Part shown: positions 21,976 through 32,753 of the stretch, piece after piece | How the letters are laid out: every line of letters begins with the position of its first letter | Numbering within the stretch: position 1 is the stretch's first letter | Assembly (NCBI GenBank): GCA_018398805.1 | Contig: JAGFBZ010000942.1 | Span: forward strand, 372,001-436,000 | Direction: 5' to 3' | From: Hirundichthys speculiger | Lineage: Eukaryota > Chordata > Actinopteri > Beloniformes > Exocoetidae | DNA: 64,000 bases | Notes under the pieces: model-generated | Database searches by the model: none | What the model was told of the DNA's origin: nothing | What the model saw: only the letters and a program-made list of their open reading frames with translations | Program-made: the position numbers and the translations under genes

Positions 21976-23654
21976 ACTTTACAATTAAAACCATTATAGC
22001 TCTTCAAGTGATTTCATACAGTCTGTCATGCACAAAAGCCCTCCTCTATAGCTGTCTGACCTAAGAGTGAAAAAGAAGCAGTAATAAGCAGGCAGCCTGC
22101 AGTTGAAGTTTTTTTTTCTTTTCAAAGGTTTTTCAAAATCATAAATAAACACAAACTGATAACTAGCAGTTGTGATATTCCGTGACACCCGTATACTGCT
22201 GTTAGGAAAATGAATGGCTGTGTGCCAGACAAACAGCTTTTTACCGTCATCTGAAATCATGTTAGAAATTTCCAAAAATAATTTTGCGACATGAGACCTG
22301 GAGAGTGACATTAACAAAATGATCAGTTTGGGGATTTTGTACCCAACGATTCACCCTTTTTTTTCTTTCAAATCAAGAAAACAGATTAAATGAATTGATT
22401 TCATGGTGCATTGATGCCATTGATCCAATGTGTTAAAACACGTGGACGGCTCCCACTTCTACTTTGCGCTCTGGTCCCTTTTTGTTTGTTTCCTCTCTGA
22501 TGAAACTCTGCCGCGGAGCTGAAGGTCGTAATTTTCTGCTTTTTTTTTTTCATCTGCCGGGAACATTAAATTCTCCTTTTCAAAAGAGAACCATGGACAC
22601 AACTGAACAGAAAATGCCCTGAAGTCCTGCTGGAGCACCTCTCTCTGCCGTGGGCTGGTTAAGGAGGCTAATTTGAAATTAAGAAAAGTTAATTATTTTT
22701 TTTTCCCCTGCAAAGGCTGTGCCTTCCATGAAATTTGCCTTTTGTTGCAGTAAAAGCCGACGGCAGTAAGACGCACCCCTGCGCTGTGTGCTCTGTGCAT
22801 ATTCTCTGCAGCCACCTACATCTGCCTCTTATTACAACCAAATGCTGCTATGGCAACAGCGAGGGTGCAAATCCCTCCTTCTCTCCTCCCCCTCTGCCTC
22901 CAGTCCCCACCCCTCTTCTACCTCAAACCTTCTCTCCCAGTGAAACCATTAAATTATCAATCCATAACCCCCTCAGGGTTCATATCTGCTCCTCTCCTCT
23001 CTCTCCTTCTCTCTGTCAATATTTACAGAGCTTCTCATGGACTCTCTCAGGTAATAGTGTCTTATTCCCAAAGCGCTGATCGGTGAAAACATTAGAGCGC
23101 ACACACACATAGACACGCACGTGCACACACACACACACAGACAGGAGCAGGTATGAAGTGGAAAGGCCTTTCCATCTAAATGAGCGCCGTTCACCTAAAC
23201 ACCCCGGATGACTGCAGCCTCTGCCGAGTATGCGGGCGCTTGTGTGTCCTGGATTTCCATCTTCATCCATGTACACGTGTTCATTCAAGTGAGTGGACGC
23301 CTGATCTCCCCTCCGCGTGTGTGCGCTCCGTTATGTTTGCGTGTCACACTGATAGCTCGCACCTCTCAGGTAATCTCATGGTTGAAAAGAGAGCGATCGA
23401 AAAAGGGCAAAGAGAAACACTCAGGGAAACTGAGACGACAGAGGCGGAGACGCTCGCCTGCAGGAAGTGAAAAGACCAGAAAAAAACATCACAAAGACGT
23501 GCACATGGCGGTAGGTGTTTGTGCGGGTGGCAGACTGAAACAACGGCACGCAAGAGTTTGGGCACCCCTGGTGACAGTTTCTGTTCAGTGTGGACAAACT
23601 GCACGACTGAAATATACTGGTTTTAAAACTAATATTGTAATTTGTTCTATTTTC
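21976..23654. other. Unassigned stretch with CT- and CA-rich segments
   Basis: No gene is recognised. Pyrimidine-rich sequence occurs at 22870-23010 and CA repeats at about 23100-23140. A piece at 23550-23580 (AGAGTTTGGGCACCCCTGG) resembles the end of a fish DNA transposon but has no partner. Confidence 0.4.
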
Positions 23655-24010
23655 ACTATATTGCCAAAAATATTTTCTCACCCATCCAGATTATCACAAT
23701 CAGGTGTTCCAGTCACTTCCATGGCCACAGTTGGATAAAATGAATCACCTAGACATGCAGACTGTTTCTAGAAACATCTGTGAAAGAATGGGTTTCTCTC
23801 AGGAGCTTAGTGAATTCCAGCGTGGAACTGTGATAGGATGACACCTGAGAAACAAATCCAGTCGTGAAATTTCCTCACTCCTAAATGAAGAAGAGGTCGC
23901 CAACTTTCTGCAGTCGATCACTACAGACCTCCAAACTTCATGTGTCCTTCAGATCAGCTCAACAACAGTGCAGAGAGCTTCATGGATGAGTTTCCATGCC
24001 ATACATTACC
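23655..24010 (+). mobile_element. Truncated Tc1-type element, plus orientation
   Basis: It begins with CACTATATTGCCAAAAATAT at 23656, the same terminal repeat as the element at 24339-25397. It then runs through the N-terminal transposase region (peptide pieces SREISSLLN and ELSEFQRGTVIG) and stops abruptly at about 24010. In-frame stops are present. It is a 5'-end fragment of the same family as the next element, in the opposite orientation. Confidence 0.7.
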
Positions 24011-24336
24011 AAGTGCAATGCAAAGCCTTACAAAGTGAAAATATGTTGCATTATATTGCAAAAATATCATGCAATATATTTGGTAATATATTGTAATATA
24101 TTTGGTAATATATTTTCTCATATATGAGATTTAATATTTATATTCTCCAATATATTGCTATATTTGCATTGACCATATATGTGGATATATTGATACATAT
24201 GAAAAATGATATTGCAGGCAAGACCAAAAAGGTCACTATGTTTTTCCATGTATAGTTTGTCTTTATATGCTCCAATATACTGCAATATATGTTTGTGTCA
24301 TATATTAATATATATTGTACCATATATTGATACACT

Positions 24337-25399
24337 ATAATACCAAAAGTATTCTCTCACCTGCCTTGACTCACATATGAGCTTTAGCTCCTCCCATTCC
24401 TAATCAATATGACGTGGAACACCTTCAACTCTTCTGGGAAGGCTGTCTACAAGGTTAAGGAGTGTGTTTATGGGGATTTTTGACCATTCTTCCAGAAGAA
24501 CATTTGTGAGGTCAAACACTGATGTTGGATCCAGAAGGTCTGGTTCTCAGTCTCTGCTCTAATTCATCCTAAAGGTCTTCTATCAGGTTGAGGTCAGGAC
24601 TCTGTGCAGGCCAGTCAAGTTCATCACACCAGACTCTTCCATCCATGTCTTTATGGACCTTGCTTTGTGCACTGGTGCACAGTCATGTTGGAAGAGGAAG
24701 GGACCAGCTCCAAACTGGTCCCACAAAGTTGGGATCATGGAATTGTCCAAAATGTCTTGGTCTGCTGAAGCATTCAGAGTTCCTTTCACTGGAACTAAGT
24801 AGCCAAGCCCAGCTCCTGAAAAACACCCCACACCATAATCCCCCCTCCACCAAACTTTACACTTGGATCAATGCAGTCAGACCAGTACCGTTCTCCTGGA
24901 AACCACCAAACCCAGACTCTTCCATCAGATTACCAGATGGAGAAGTGTGATTCTTCCCTCCAGAGAACGTTCCTCCACTGCTCTAGAGTCCAGTGGTGGC
25001 TGCTTTACTCCACTGCATCTGATGCTTTCCATTGTTCTTGGTGATGTCTGGCTTGGATGCAGCTGCTCCTCCATGGAAACCCATTCATGAAGCTCTCTGC
25101 ACTTGTTGTTGATCTTACAAGCTTTCCTTATAATCCAGCTGACAGTTGACTGTGGAATATTTAGGAGGAGGAAACTTTCATGACTGGATTTGTTTCTCAG
25201 GTGTCATCCTATCACAGTTCCACGCTGGAATTCACTGAGCTGCTGAGAGAAACCCATTCTTTCACAAATGTTTCTAGAAACAGTCTGCATGTCTAGGTGC
25301 TTAATCTTATACACCTGTGGAGATGGAAGTGATAGAAACACCTCATTCTGATAATCTGGATCGGTGAGCAAAAAACCTTTGGCAATATAGTGTATGTAT
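24337..25399 (-). mobile_element. Tc1-type transposon, minus orientation
   Basis: It starts CACTATAATACCAAAAGT and ends with the reverse complement of CACTATATTGCCAAAGG, flanked on both sides by the TA target dinucleotide. About 1.06 kb is consistent with a near-full-length Tc1-like element. The minus strand carries a decayed transposase. It has inserted into the AT-rich repeat block. Confidence 0.85.
24583..25260 (-). pseudogene. Tc1-type transposase, decayed
   Basis: On the minus strand the N-terminal part is seen near 25200-25240 (ELSEFQRGTVIG-type, helix-turn-helix region). The catalytic part lies at 24583-24831, with GAGPFLFQHDCAPVHKARSI, where the aspartate in QHDCAP is the second catalytic residue of the DDE domain. 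The downstream '[10 protein letters not shown]' block is disrupted, and frame changes and stops lie between the pieces. An intact enzyme of this family has roughly 340 residues. This copy cannot encode one. Confidence 0.65.
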
Positions 25400-25567
25400 T
25401 GTACTATATACAGATGTATATGGTATACTATATGGATATCTATAAAGTGCCTTTTATGGATAAATATGTAGCATATATACATGCATATATATTGTACCAT
25501 ATACAGATATATATATGGTACAATATATGAATATCAACATAGTGTTATATATGCATACACACACACC

Positions 25568-25670
<103 letters not shown>

Positions 25671-25717
25671 CTCCCATATATGCATATATAGATATTCATA
25701 TATAATACCATATATAA

Positions 25718-26123
25718 TGGTCTGGGTCAGCCATCGCAGGCATTCTTGGTTTTTCAGCTTTGTGTTCTTTTGTGTTGAGTCGGCGTCGCTCTCCCTATCT
25801 TTAGTGTAACCTGTTTCCTGTTACGTTGAAGGTCTGTCTTGTTTCGTTGTATTCTGGTTTTTACCTCCCCTTTGTCATCCTGATTGTTTGCACCTGCCTC
25901 TTGTTTGTCCCTCTGAGTATATAAGTCCTGTCACTTCCATTCTGTTTGCTGGTCCATCTACTCGTCTTCCTGAGTGTTTCTCCATCTGGATCCCTGCTCG
26001 TCTACTGGTTTCCTTTCATGTTCCTGCCTTGTCGTCCTCGATTAAGTTAAATTTGGATTTTGTTGTTTGTTTTTTTAACTCCTGCGTTTGGATCCTCCAT
26101 TCATCAAACTCAGAGCTCTGACA
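25718..26123 (+). mobile_element. LTR-like segment (possible solo LTR)
   Basis: The segment starts TGGTCTGGG and ends CTCTGACA. It contains a TATATAAG box at 25918-25925 followed by a CT/GT-rich region, an ATTAAG polyadenylation-like signal near 26041, and a short tail before the CA end. This matches the U3-R-U5 order of fish LTRs. No 4-6 bp target duplication is visible, and no internal retrotransposon genes adjoin it. A solo LTR with decayed flanks is the most likely reading. Confidence 0.45.
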
Positions 26124-26249
26124 CCATTTATGTCTGTACCTGGTAAGATATATGAATATCTACATAGTGCCATATATTGATACATATATATTCCCATATA
26201 TACAAATATATTCTGGTATATATGCATATATATTTGCACATATATTTCA

Positions 26250-26560
26250 TATACTTGTTTCCATCCATTTAAAGACCCATTTGGGTCCAAGCATTAACTT
26301 CCTGGCTGATGTCTTGACGCGTGGCTTCAATATTTCCACATAATGTTCTTTCCTCATGATGCCATCTGTTGGTGACATGCACCAGCCCCTCCTGCAGCAA
26401 AACACCTTCACATCATGATGCTCCCACCCCCGTAATTCACAATTTTGGATGCTGTTTTCCACACTTGCAAGCTTCCCTCTTTTTTCTCCAAATGTGACGA
26501 TGGTCATTATGTTCAAATGGTTCAATTTCAGTTTTATCAGACCACAAAAAAGCCACTTTT
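26250..26560 (-). pseudogene. Tc1-type transposase fragment
   Basis: The minus strand from 26525 to 26247 reads an open frame ending GIMRKEHYVEILKPRVKTSA, then KWVF. That is the stretch of Tc1-like transposases just before the second catalytic aspartate. Upstream on the minus strand, motifs for the GGGS-M-WGC region are present in another frame. The fragment ends abruptly at the AT-rich repeat, so the catalytic core is missing. Confidence 0.65.
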
Positions 26561-28315
26561 CCTTCCTCTTCTCTTATATTTCTTGTGTTTTGTCAGAGAT
26601 GCAGACAAAAGCACAGAGTTAATAGATTTCTCAAAAACAGGCGACAGACATTTGGGAATGGCTCAGCAACCAACTGTTCTCAAGGACATCCGTATTTGCG
26701 TTGAGCTTTTCATTGCTTTTTTATTTTGTTTTATTTTATTTCCAAGAAGATTTAACCTGAGGGTTGAGTCGTACATTGGAAAGTTAATTCTGAATACAAG
26801 GCCTGCTACAGTGAAGGACTTGATTAATCAGCTTACAATAGTGGTACTTTATTACCAAGTTTTGCTTTAATGTGAAGATCCAGTGCTGTTGCATCAGATG
26901 GGATATACTGGTAAATTTAAAACTGCTCTTGGCTTTCGGCAACTTAACAATTGTGTACTTTGAGTCATCTTACTCCCCCAAAGAGCTGACTGATATCCAG
27001 ACACCGGTGCTGGGTGACGAGCCAGCAGACCTCTACAGATCAACCTCTGGAAGTCACTCATATGGTATCTGCAGGGACCGCGGTGATATCATCTTGAATC
27101 TCAACATTGCTCTGTTGTTACCGACTGTGATGAACCAGCACAGTACTGCTCGCACAAAGACATAAGAAAATGAGCCTGACAGATTATAATACGCTTCCAG
27201 CACATCGCTGTATGATGATTAGCTGTTTGGGGCCTGTGGCAAAAGTCTGCTCAGGACTTAATGATTTTTTTTTTTTTTTACTTTGTTGCATTTTATGTAA
27301 TTTGTGAGGTGTTAATGACACATTCATAAAGCGATGCACTTCCTTTTATCAGTCAGCGCTGTTGGCAACACCTCTTTCCGGTTTAGGTGATCCATTTGTC
27401 TAATCCCCTCTAGCAGTGACTGTCCCATCATTAGGCAACACTTATCGATGCTTGTTTAATGAGAAGTTAACGATTGTGGTCACATGTTGATCCTGTTTAT
27501 TAAGGACTCTGATGAAGATGCTTCCCTTCACCACATTGACTCTGGGATCCTCCCGGTTGAAGGGCCCGATGCCGCCGCGGCCCTCCTCTCCTTCCCTGCA
27601 CTTCAGTCCAGCCTCTTTGAAGATTGTTGCAGATCTCTGAATTGTGACTGACAGCCATACAATTTCACCTGTGTCTCTCAAATATGCAACTGTTTGCATG
27701 CTCCAGTATGTATGTCAGTATTTAATGTGAAGGTCTTAACCAAGAGAAGTCAGCACACCGAGTAGTGCACATTAAAACACAAATGCGCATGCATTAACCT
27801 GCCACGGCTCTGAAGCTGCAGCTCTGTTTGTCTCAATAGGTTTGGGGTTAGATAAAGGAGACTATGCTCAGCACTCAATGATATTCTTTAAATCTAAATT
27901 TGCAGATCACGTTGCCTCCATTAAAGTTTGAGAGGTTGTGTTTTCATGCCCGACTGTGTCCAGTTTTCTGGATACAGCAGGTATCTGGTAAATGCTGTGT
28001 TCATTTCCTGCAGCTGAATAGAAAAAGAGCTGAAATTGTTGCCACGCAATTAGAGGGAACGATTTCACTTGTCTTTTGATTGACAGGCTTTATACAGTAC
28101 ATAAAAGAGTGCAGAATCTTGGACTGTTTAATTTCTTCTCTTCAATACAAGTATGTTTAAAGTATTTGTTTCAAATGTAAAATGGTGTGATTGCATTTGA
28201 AGAAACGTAATAATTTTCATCAACAATTTAATTTAGGTGGTGATTCGTATAATGTTTATGTATGTTAAGCTTAAGATGGTTTTTTGAAACAACTCGGGGG
28301 TGCAAAGAAGATTAC
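26561..28315. other. Unassigned stretch
   Basis: No gene is confidently recognised. The plus-strand open frame at 26872-27165 and the minus-strand frame at 27442-27699 have mixed amino-acid composition but no motif I know. The latter is discussed as a weak coding candidate. A poly-T run lies at 27266-27280. Confidence 0.4.
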
Positions 28316-28392
28316 TAGATATCATTAGTAGATGAGCTAAAGACTAATGATCACCTATGATCATTAGTCTTTAGCTCAAATACTAATGATCA
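28316..28392. repeat. Long palindrome with perfect 20-bp arms
   Basis: Arms 28334-28353 (GAGCTAAAGACTAATGATCA) and 28358-28377 are exact reverse complements around a 4-base spacer CCTA. The similarity continues outward, imperfectly, with CATTAGTA or TACTAATG on the two sides. This would form a stable cruciform or RNA hairpin. Confidence 0.92.
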
Positions 28393-28766
28393 ACTCAACC
28401 TGTTTAATTTACACACATGCAAAAACTAAAAAGGTTTAAGGCATTGAGTTTTCATGCAAATTTCTAGTAAACTCGGTTTAACAGTGTACCAGGCTGCAAA
28501 TATGTTTACTTCCGCTGCAAAGTTGTCCATTTTAACGTTGGAGTCAGCATGCAAGAAGGCAGAAGGCAGAAGAACGACAACTTCATTCCAGCATCTTAAA
28601 CGAGTCAGTCAAGGTGAGCTGCGCAAGACCAGCAGGACCTGTAAAAGACCCAGGCGGCGCCGCAGCTCCCCGATGACAGAAGATCTGATGGAAAGATGCA
28701 GTCTGGGTGGTGTTTTACAGCGTTCACTTACAGTCAAAGAGCCTAATAAGCTGAGGTTACTCTTTA
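28393..28766. other. Unassigned stretch
   Basis: No gene is recognised. The 124-residue open frame across 28454-28828 has a basic middle part (TCKRPRRRRSS) but no domain, and it runs into the transposon that follows. Confidence 0.4.
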
Positions 28767-29956
28767 TACACTCACTGGCCTCTTTATCAGGTCCACCTGT
28801 CCAGCTGCTCGTTAACACAGATTTCTAATCAGCCAATCACATGGCAGCAACTCACTGCATTTATTCATGTAGACGTGGTCAAGATGATCTGCTGCAGTTC
28901 AAACCAGCATCAGACTGGAGAAGAAAGGTGATTTAAGAGACTTTGAACGTGTCCTGGTTGTTGGTCTGAGTGTTTCAGAAACTGCTGATCTACTGGGATT
29001 TTCACCACAACCATCTCTAGGGTTTACAAAGAATGGTCCAGAAAGAGAAAATATCCAGTGAGCAGCAGTTCTGTGGGAACAAATGTCCTGTTGATGCCAG
29101 AGGTCAGAGGAGAATGGTCAGACTGGTTGGAGCTGATAGAAAGACAACTGGAACTCAAATAACCAGTCGTTACAACTGAGGTCTGCAGAAGAGCATCTCT
29201 GAACGGAACAACACGTCCAACCTTGAGGTGGATGGACTACAGCAGCAGAAGACCACAGCAGGTGTCACTGCTGTCAGCTAAGAACAGGAAACTGAGGCTA
29301 CAATTCACACAGACTCACCAGAACTGGACCAGAGAAGACTGGAAAAACGTTGTCTGGTCTGATGAGTCTGGATTTCTGCTGCAACATTCAGATGGTCAGA
29401 ATCTGGTGTCATCATCATGAAAGCATGGATCCATCCTGCCTGGTATCAACGGTTCAGGCTGCTGCTGGTGGTGTGATGGTGTGGAGGATATTTTCCTGAC
29501 ACACTTTGCGGTCCATCAGTACCAACTGAGCATCGTGTCAACACCACAGCCTACCTGAGTATTGATGATGACCATCTCCATCCCTTTATGACCACAGTGG
29601 ACCATCTTCTGATGGATACTTCCAGCAGGATAATGATCCATGTCATAAAGCCTGAATCATCTCAGACTGGTTTCTTGAACAATGAGTTCACTGGACTCAA
29701 ATGTCCTCCACAGTCTCCAGATCTCAGTCCAGTAGAGCAGCTGGTCTGTGGTTTAACAGGAGATTCTCATCATTGATGAGCAGCCGACTAATCTGCAGCA
29801 ACTGGTGATGCTGTCATGAAAATATGGACCAAACTCTCTGAGGAATATTTCCAGAACCTTGATAAATCTATGACACCAAGGATTAAGGCAGTCCCCCAAA
29901 AGGGGGTCCAACCCGGTACTAGCAAGGTGGACCTGATAAAGTGACCGGTTAATGTA
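28767..29956 (+). mobile_element. Tc1-type transposon, nearly full length, decayed
   Basis: The left end CACTCACTGGCCTCTTTATC and the right end (reverse complement CATTAACCGGTCACTTTATC) are terminal inverted repeats followed by a shared AGGTCCACCTG block. TA dinucleotides flank both ends (28767-28768 and 29955-29956). The 1.19-kb body carries the whole transposase region on the plus strand, with many in-frame stops and frame changes. The family is very common in fish. Confidence 0.88.
28900..29870 (+). pseudogene. Tc1-type transposase, multiple breaks
   Basis: Successive fragments in different frames follow the transposase order: a helix-turn-helix segment near 28930-29030, a mid-domain with NWTREDWKNVVWSDESGFLL (29310-29380, first catalytic aspartate in WSDES), a GGVMVW-type stretch near 29470, and a C-terminal segment near 29690-29740 reading KCPPQSPDLSPVEQL, where the final glutamate is the third catalytic residue. 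The second aspartate region (Q-DN near 29630) is damaged. In-frame stops at several points prevent translation. The host context does not suggest exaptation. Confidence 0.7.
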
Positions 29957-31287
29957 TTTGCAGTTTTCAGTTGATAATTTTCTTATTGAATAAAATTGTT
30001 TATATGTAGCAGCTCGACGATGCTTCAATATCACTAAAACTAGCATTTAAACTTTAAACTATTGTTTTATCCTTTAAGCAAGACCCTTCATATTTACCAT
30101 GAATGCAAAAGTAGACACAACAGCAAACACACAAACACACACACAAAATCAAAGACGGATCGTATGCAGAGGAGCTTGTGAAAATGATATCGTGATATTT
30201 GAAATATTTAGATTGTCAATAGTTTCACAGCTGGTGCCAGCAGATAGCAAATCAAGCATGCATATGCTGTTCTCGCTCACACATGCGCAGAAATATTAGA
30301 CGCATTCATATCCACATATGCTTTCTCAATAAGAGGAAATCATTGAATGTTTGCATAAGCAGATGCAAATGAATATGTATGACTGCTGGAAAGACAGTCG
30401 CTTATAGAGATCTCGACACGCCGCTAACCAAGCAGCTGTTGGAAACTTGCCCTTTACAAACAATTTGAGCAAAAAGTTTATTTAGCAGATCTATGAGAAC
30501 CGAACAGCATATACCCAAACAGACATCTGCATCTCTGTTCACTCATTATCTCCTTTTCAGTTTTCCCAATTACATTTTCTATCAGGCTGCACTGTGTTGC
30601 AAAGGGAAAAAAAAAAAAGAAGAAAAAACATAAATCACTGGTGCCTGAGCAAATGATTATATGGGCCAGCAGCAAATGAGAGCAGACAGTCTGACACTCA
30701 ACAAGTCAACCACACTGAACATCAGCTTGTCAGTGTCTATATTAAAACACGGCACACGACAATTATTGTTTGACTGTCTAAGACTGAGGCAGCTGTCAGA
30801 AGTGACAGAACAAAGGGTATTTTTAAGACCACGGGGAACATGACAGCGCTCTCCTGCCAGCCGATGATGAGCCATGGCGTGACCTCACCGGGAGAGGTCC
30901 CGGATAACTACGTAAGGAACCGTACGTCTCTTTGATGTGATGTTGTGACACAGATGAAGGTTTCTCGCGGCCGCCGGGTGCAGCAGGTAGCTGCGAGGCT
31001 GCAGCAGCACAGCAGCAGCAGCGTGACCAGTCAAATCTGCATTCATTAAACGGGCTGCTGCTCTGCTGCCGCCTGGCCCTGCCAGCAACAAAACAGCTGA
31101 TGAGCAGAACCTGATCACAGATCAATGCCCGGGCCTCTCTGTAGTGAGGCAGGAACCGAGACTCTGGTCGAAGCTGTGACTGACTTAATTCCAGTTACAC
31201 GACTGATCAGTTTGACGGCGCCGCAATGACAAAGAGATTCAAGGACAAAACAGAATACGTTCACTGCTCCCTCAGACGGAAGAGCAG

Positions 31288-31290
<3 letters not shown>
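29957..31290. other. Unassigned stretch
   Basis: No gene is recognised. The segment 30820-31130 is GC-rich with CAG runs (31000-31025), but it has no splice-flanked open frame I can support. A poly-A run lies at 30608-30621. Confidence 0.4.
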
Positions 31291-31354
<64 letters not shown>

Positions 31355-31357
31355 TGT

Positions 31358-31388
<31 letters not shown>

Positions 31389-31397
31389 GGGGTGGGG
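31291..31397. repeat. (GT)n microsatellite followed by a 21-base G run
   Basis: GT repeats span 31291-31371 with one GG break near 31347. The run 31372-31392 is 21 consecutive G, followed by TGGGG. The frames through it are cysteine-valine repeats and are not genes. A G-quadruplex is possible at the G run. Confidence 0.96.
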
Positions 31398-32203
31398 TGC
31401 TGTACTGACCTCTGTAGCCTGAAGATCAAATCCACAGGAACCCTCCCCAGAGAACAGAAACCCTTTGAGGGATTCAGCTCTCTCCCCTAAATTCCAACTA
31501 AAGAAACAAGGATCAAAAATAAGGGGAGGTTTCAAACCTGAGCAAAGCTCCTGGTCATACTTTACCGAGCGCTTCGTGAAGATGCCTCATGACGTTTTCG
31601 GGGGGGTGGGCTTGCAGCACATGCGAAACAGAGCTGAAGAATAAACCCTCAGAGATCGACCGGCACTGATGAAAATATGCAAAGGCAGCGAGAGCATTAA
31701 TCCCATCGAGGAGGTCCTTCATCGACAGTTTTGTGGTCAGCATGTTTTGACGCGTCAGCTGTCTTGATTTGTTCAATCTTTAAAGCACTTTAGACAGCAG
31801 TGGGACTGCTGCTAAAAAGCACTGGAGGAACACTTTCAGTCCCTGAGAGTCCCTTTGACATTCGGCTCAGACTAGTCTTGTACAAAATACCAGAACTAGA
31901 AAGGTCCTGGAACGACTTACAATTAAAAACACCCTTCAGGTGTTCAGACAGCCTCTTCATCAGACCGGCAGCATGTATGAGACGTTTCTGTTAATATTTG
32001 GTTTTCACTTGACATGGTAATGTGGGATGTAGCCAGTCATGCCCACTTTGGTGTCATCTGTCCAGAAGTCTCATCCACTGTTGTCAACTATCATTTTCAG
32101 GGACGTTGCTGCAGGAGGGACCATTCGTTGCTAAATGACCATGTGATGCCATTGCGTGATGACATCATTGGTGACCGGTCATCTCTGTTAAAAACAAGAC
32201 GAT
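31398..32203. other. Unassigned stretch
   Basis: No gene is recognised on either strand. The short open frames have no motifs. Confidence 0.45.
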
Positions 32204-32208
32204 GCCTC

Positions 32209-32702
32209 TGTAACACCGGTTACTTTGATCTGACCAACCAGCATTAATGTGGACAAAATGCAAAGAGTCAAGTTACCAAAAGTTACAATTTATTATGAAC
32301 TAATTTAAAAAGACATTTAAAATACAGGTGTGCTAATTGCCAAGCGGGGAGAGCTCACTGGAGGAGATAGGGTCTGTATAAAAAGTCTTATGCAGTCTGT
32401 GGGTCAAGTCCTCAAGCAGGCCAGCAATGCTTGAGCTTGTACTGATTCGGATCAGTTCTGCTGTGGCTCACAGTTCAGACCATATTCCTCTTGGGGCAAA
32501 GCCTGGAGGTCTTTCTCCCTGCACACCTGGACACAGAGTTCACCAACCACAGAGAGACAGAGCATGGTGTGTCTGCTGCTTAAATAGAGCAGTGCTCCCA
32601 TGAGCTGATTGAAAGCACCTGGACACCACACCCACACACACACACACACACAGCAAACTACACAAATAAATCAGGTGCTTGACACAGCTATACCAGGTTA
32701 CA
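32209..32702 (-). repeat. 3' LTR of the Gypsy element (494 bp)
   Basis: This is the downstream LTR. The polypurine tract directly precedes it on the minus strand. It matches the other LTR except for two substitutions (near 32216 and 32509), the missing 131-bp insert, and a CA repeat ten bases longer. The TATA-like box is near 32579-32590, and a minus-strand AATAAA lies near 32288-32293. Confidence 0.94.
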
Positions 32703-32714
32703 TCCCTCCCTGTT
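32703..32714 (-). other. Polypurine tract of the Gypsy element
   Basis: On the minus strand, ACAGGGAGGGA ends directly at the TG start of the 3' LTR. This is the expected position and composition of the plus-strand primer for reverse transcription. Confidence 0.8.
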
Positions 32715-32753
32715 TGAACAGTCGTCGTCCCAACGACCACTCCGCATGCAGCA

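Noticed and set aside
31115..31535. Cysteine-valine or threonine-histidine repeat open frames
   Set aside because: They are translations of the GT microsatellite and G run.
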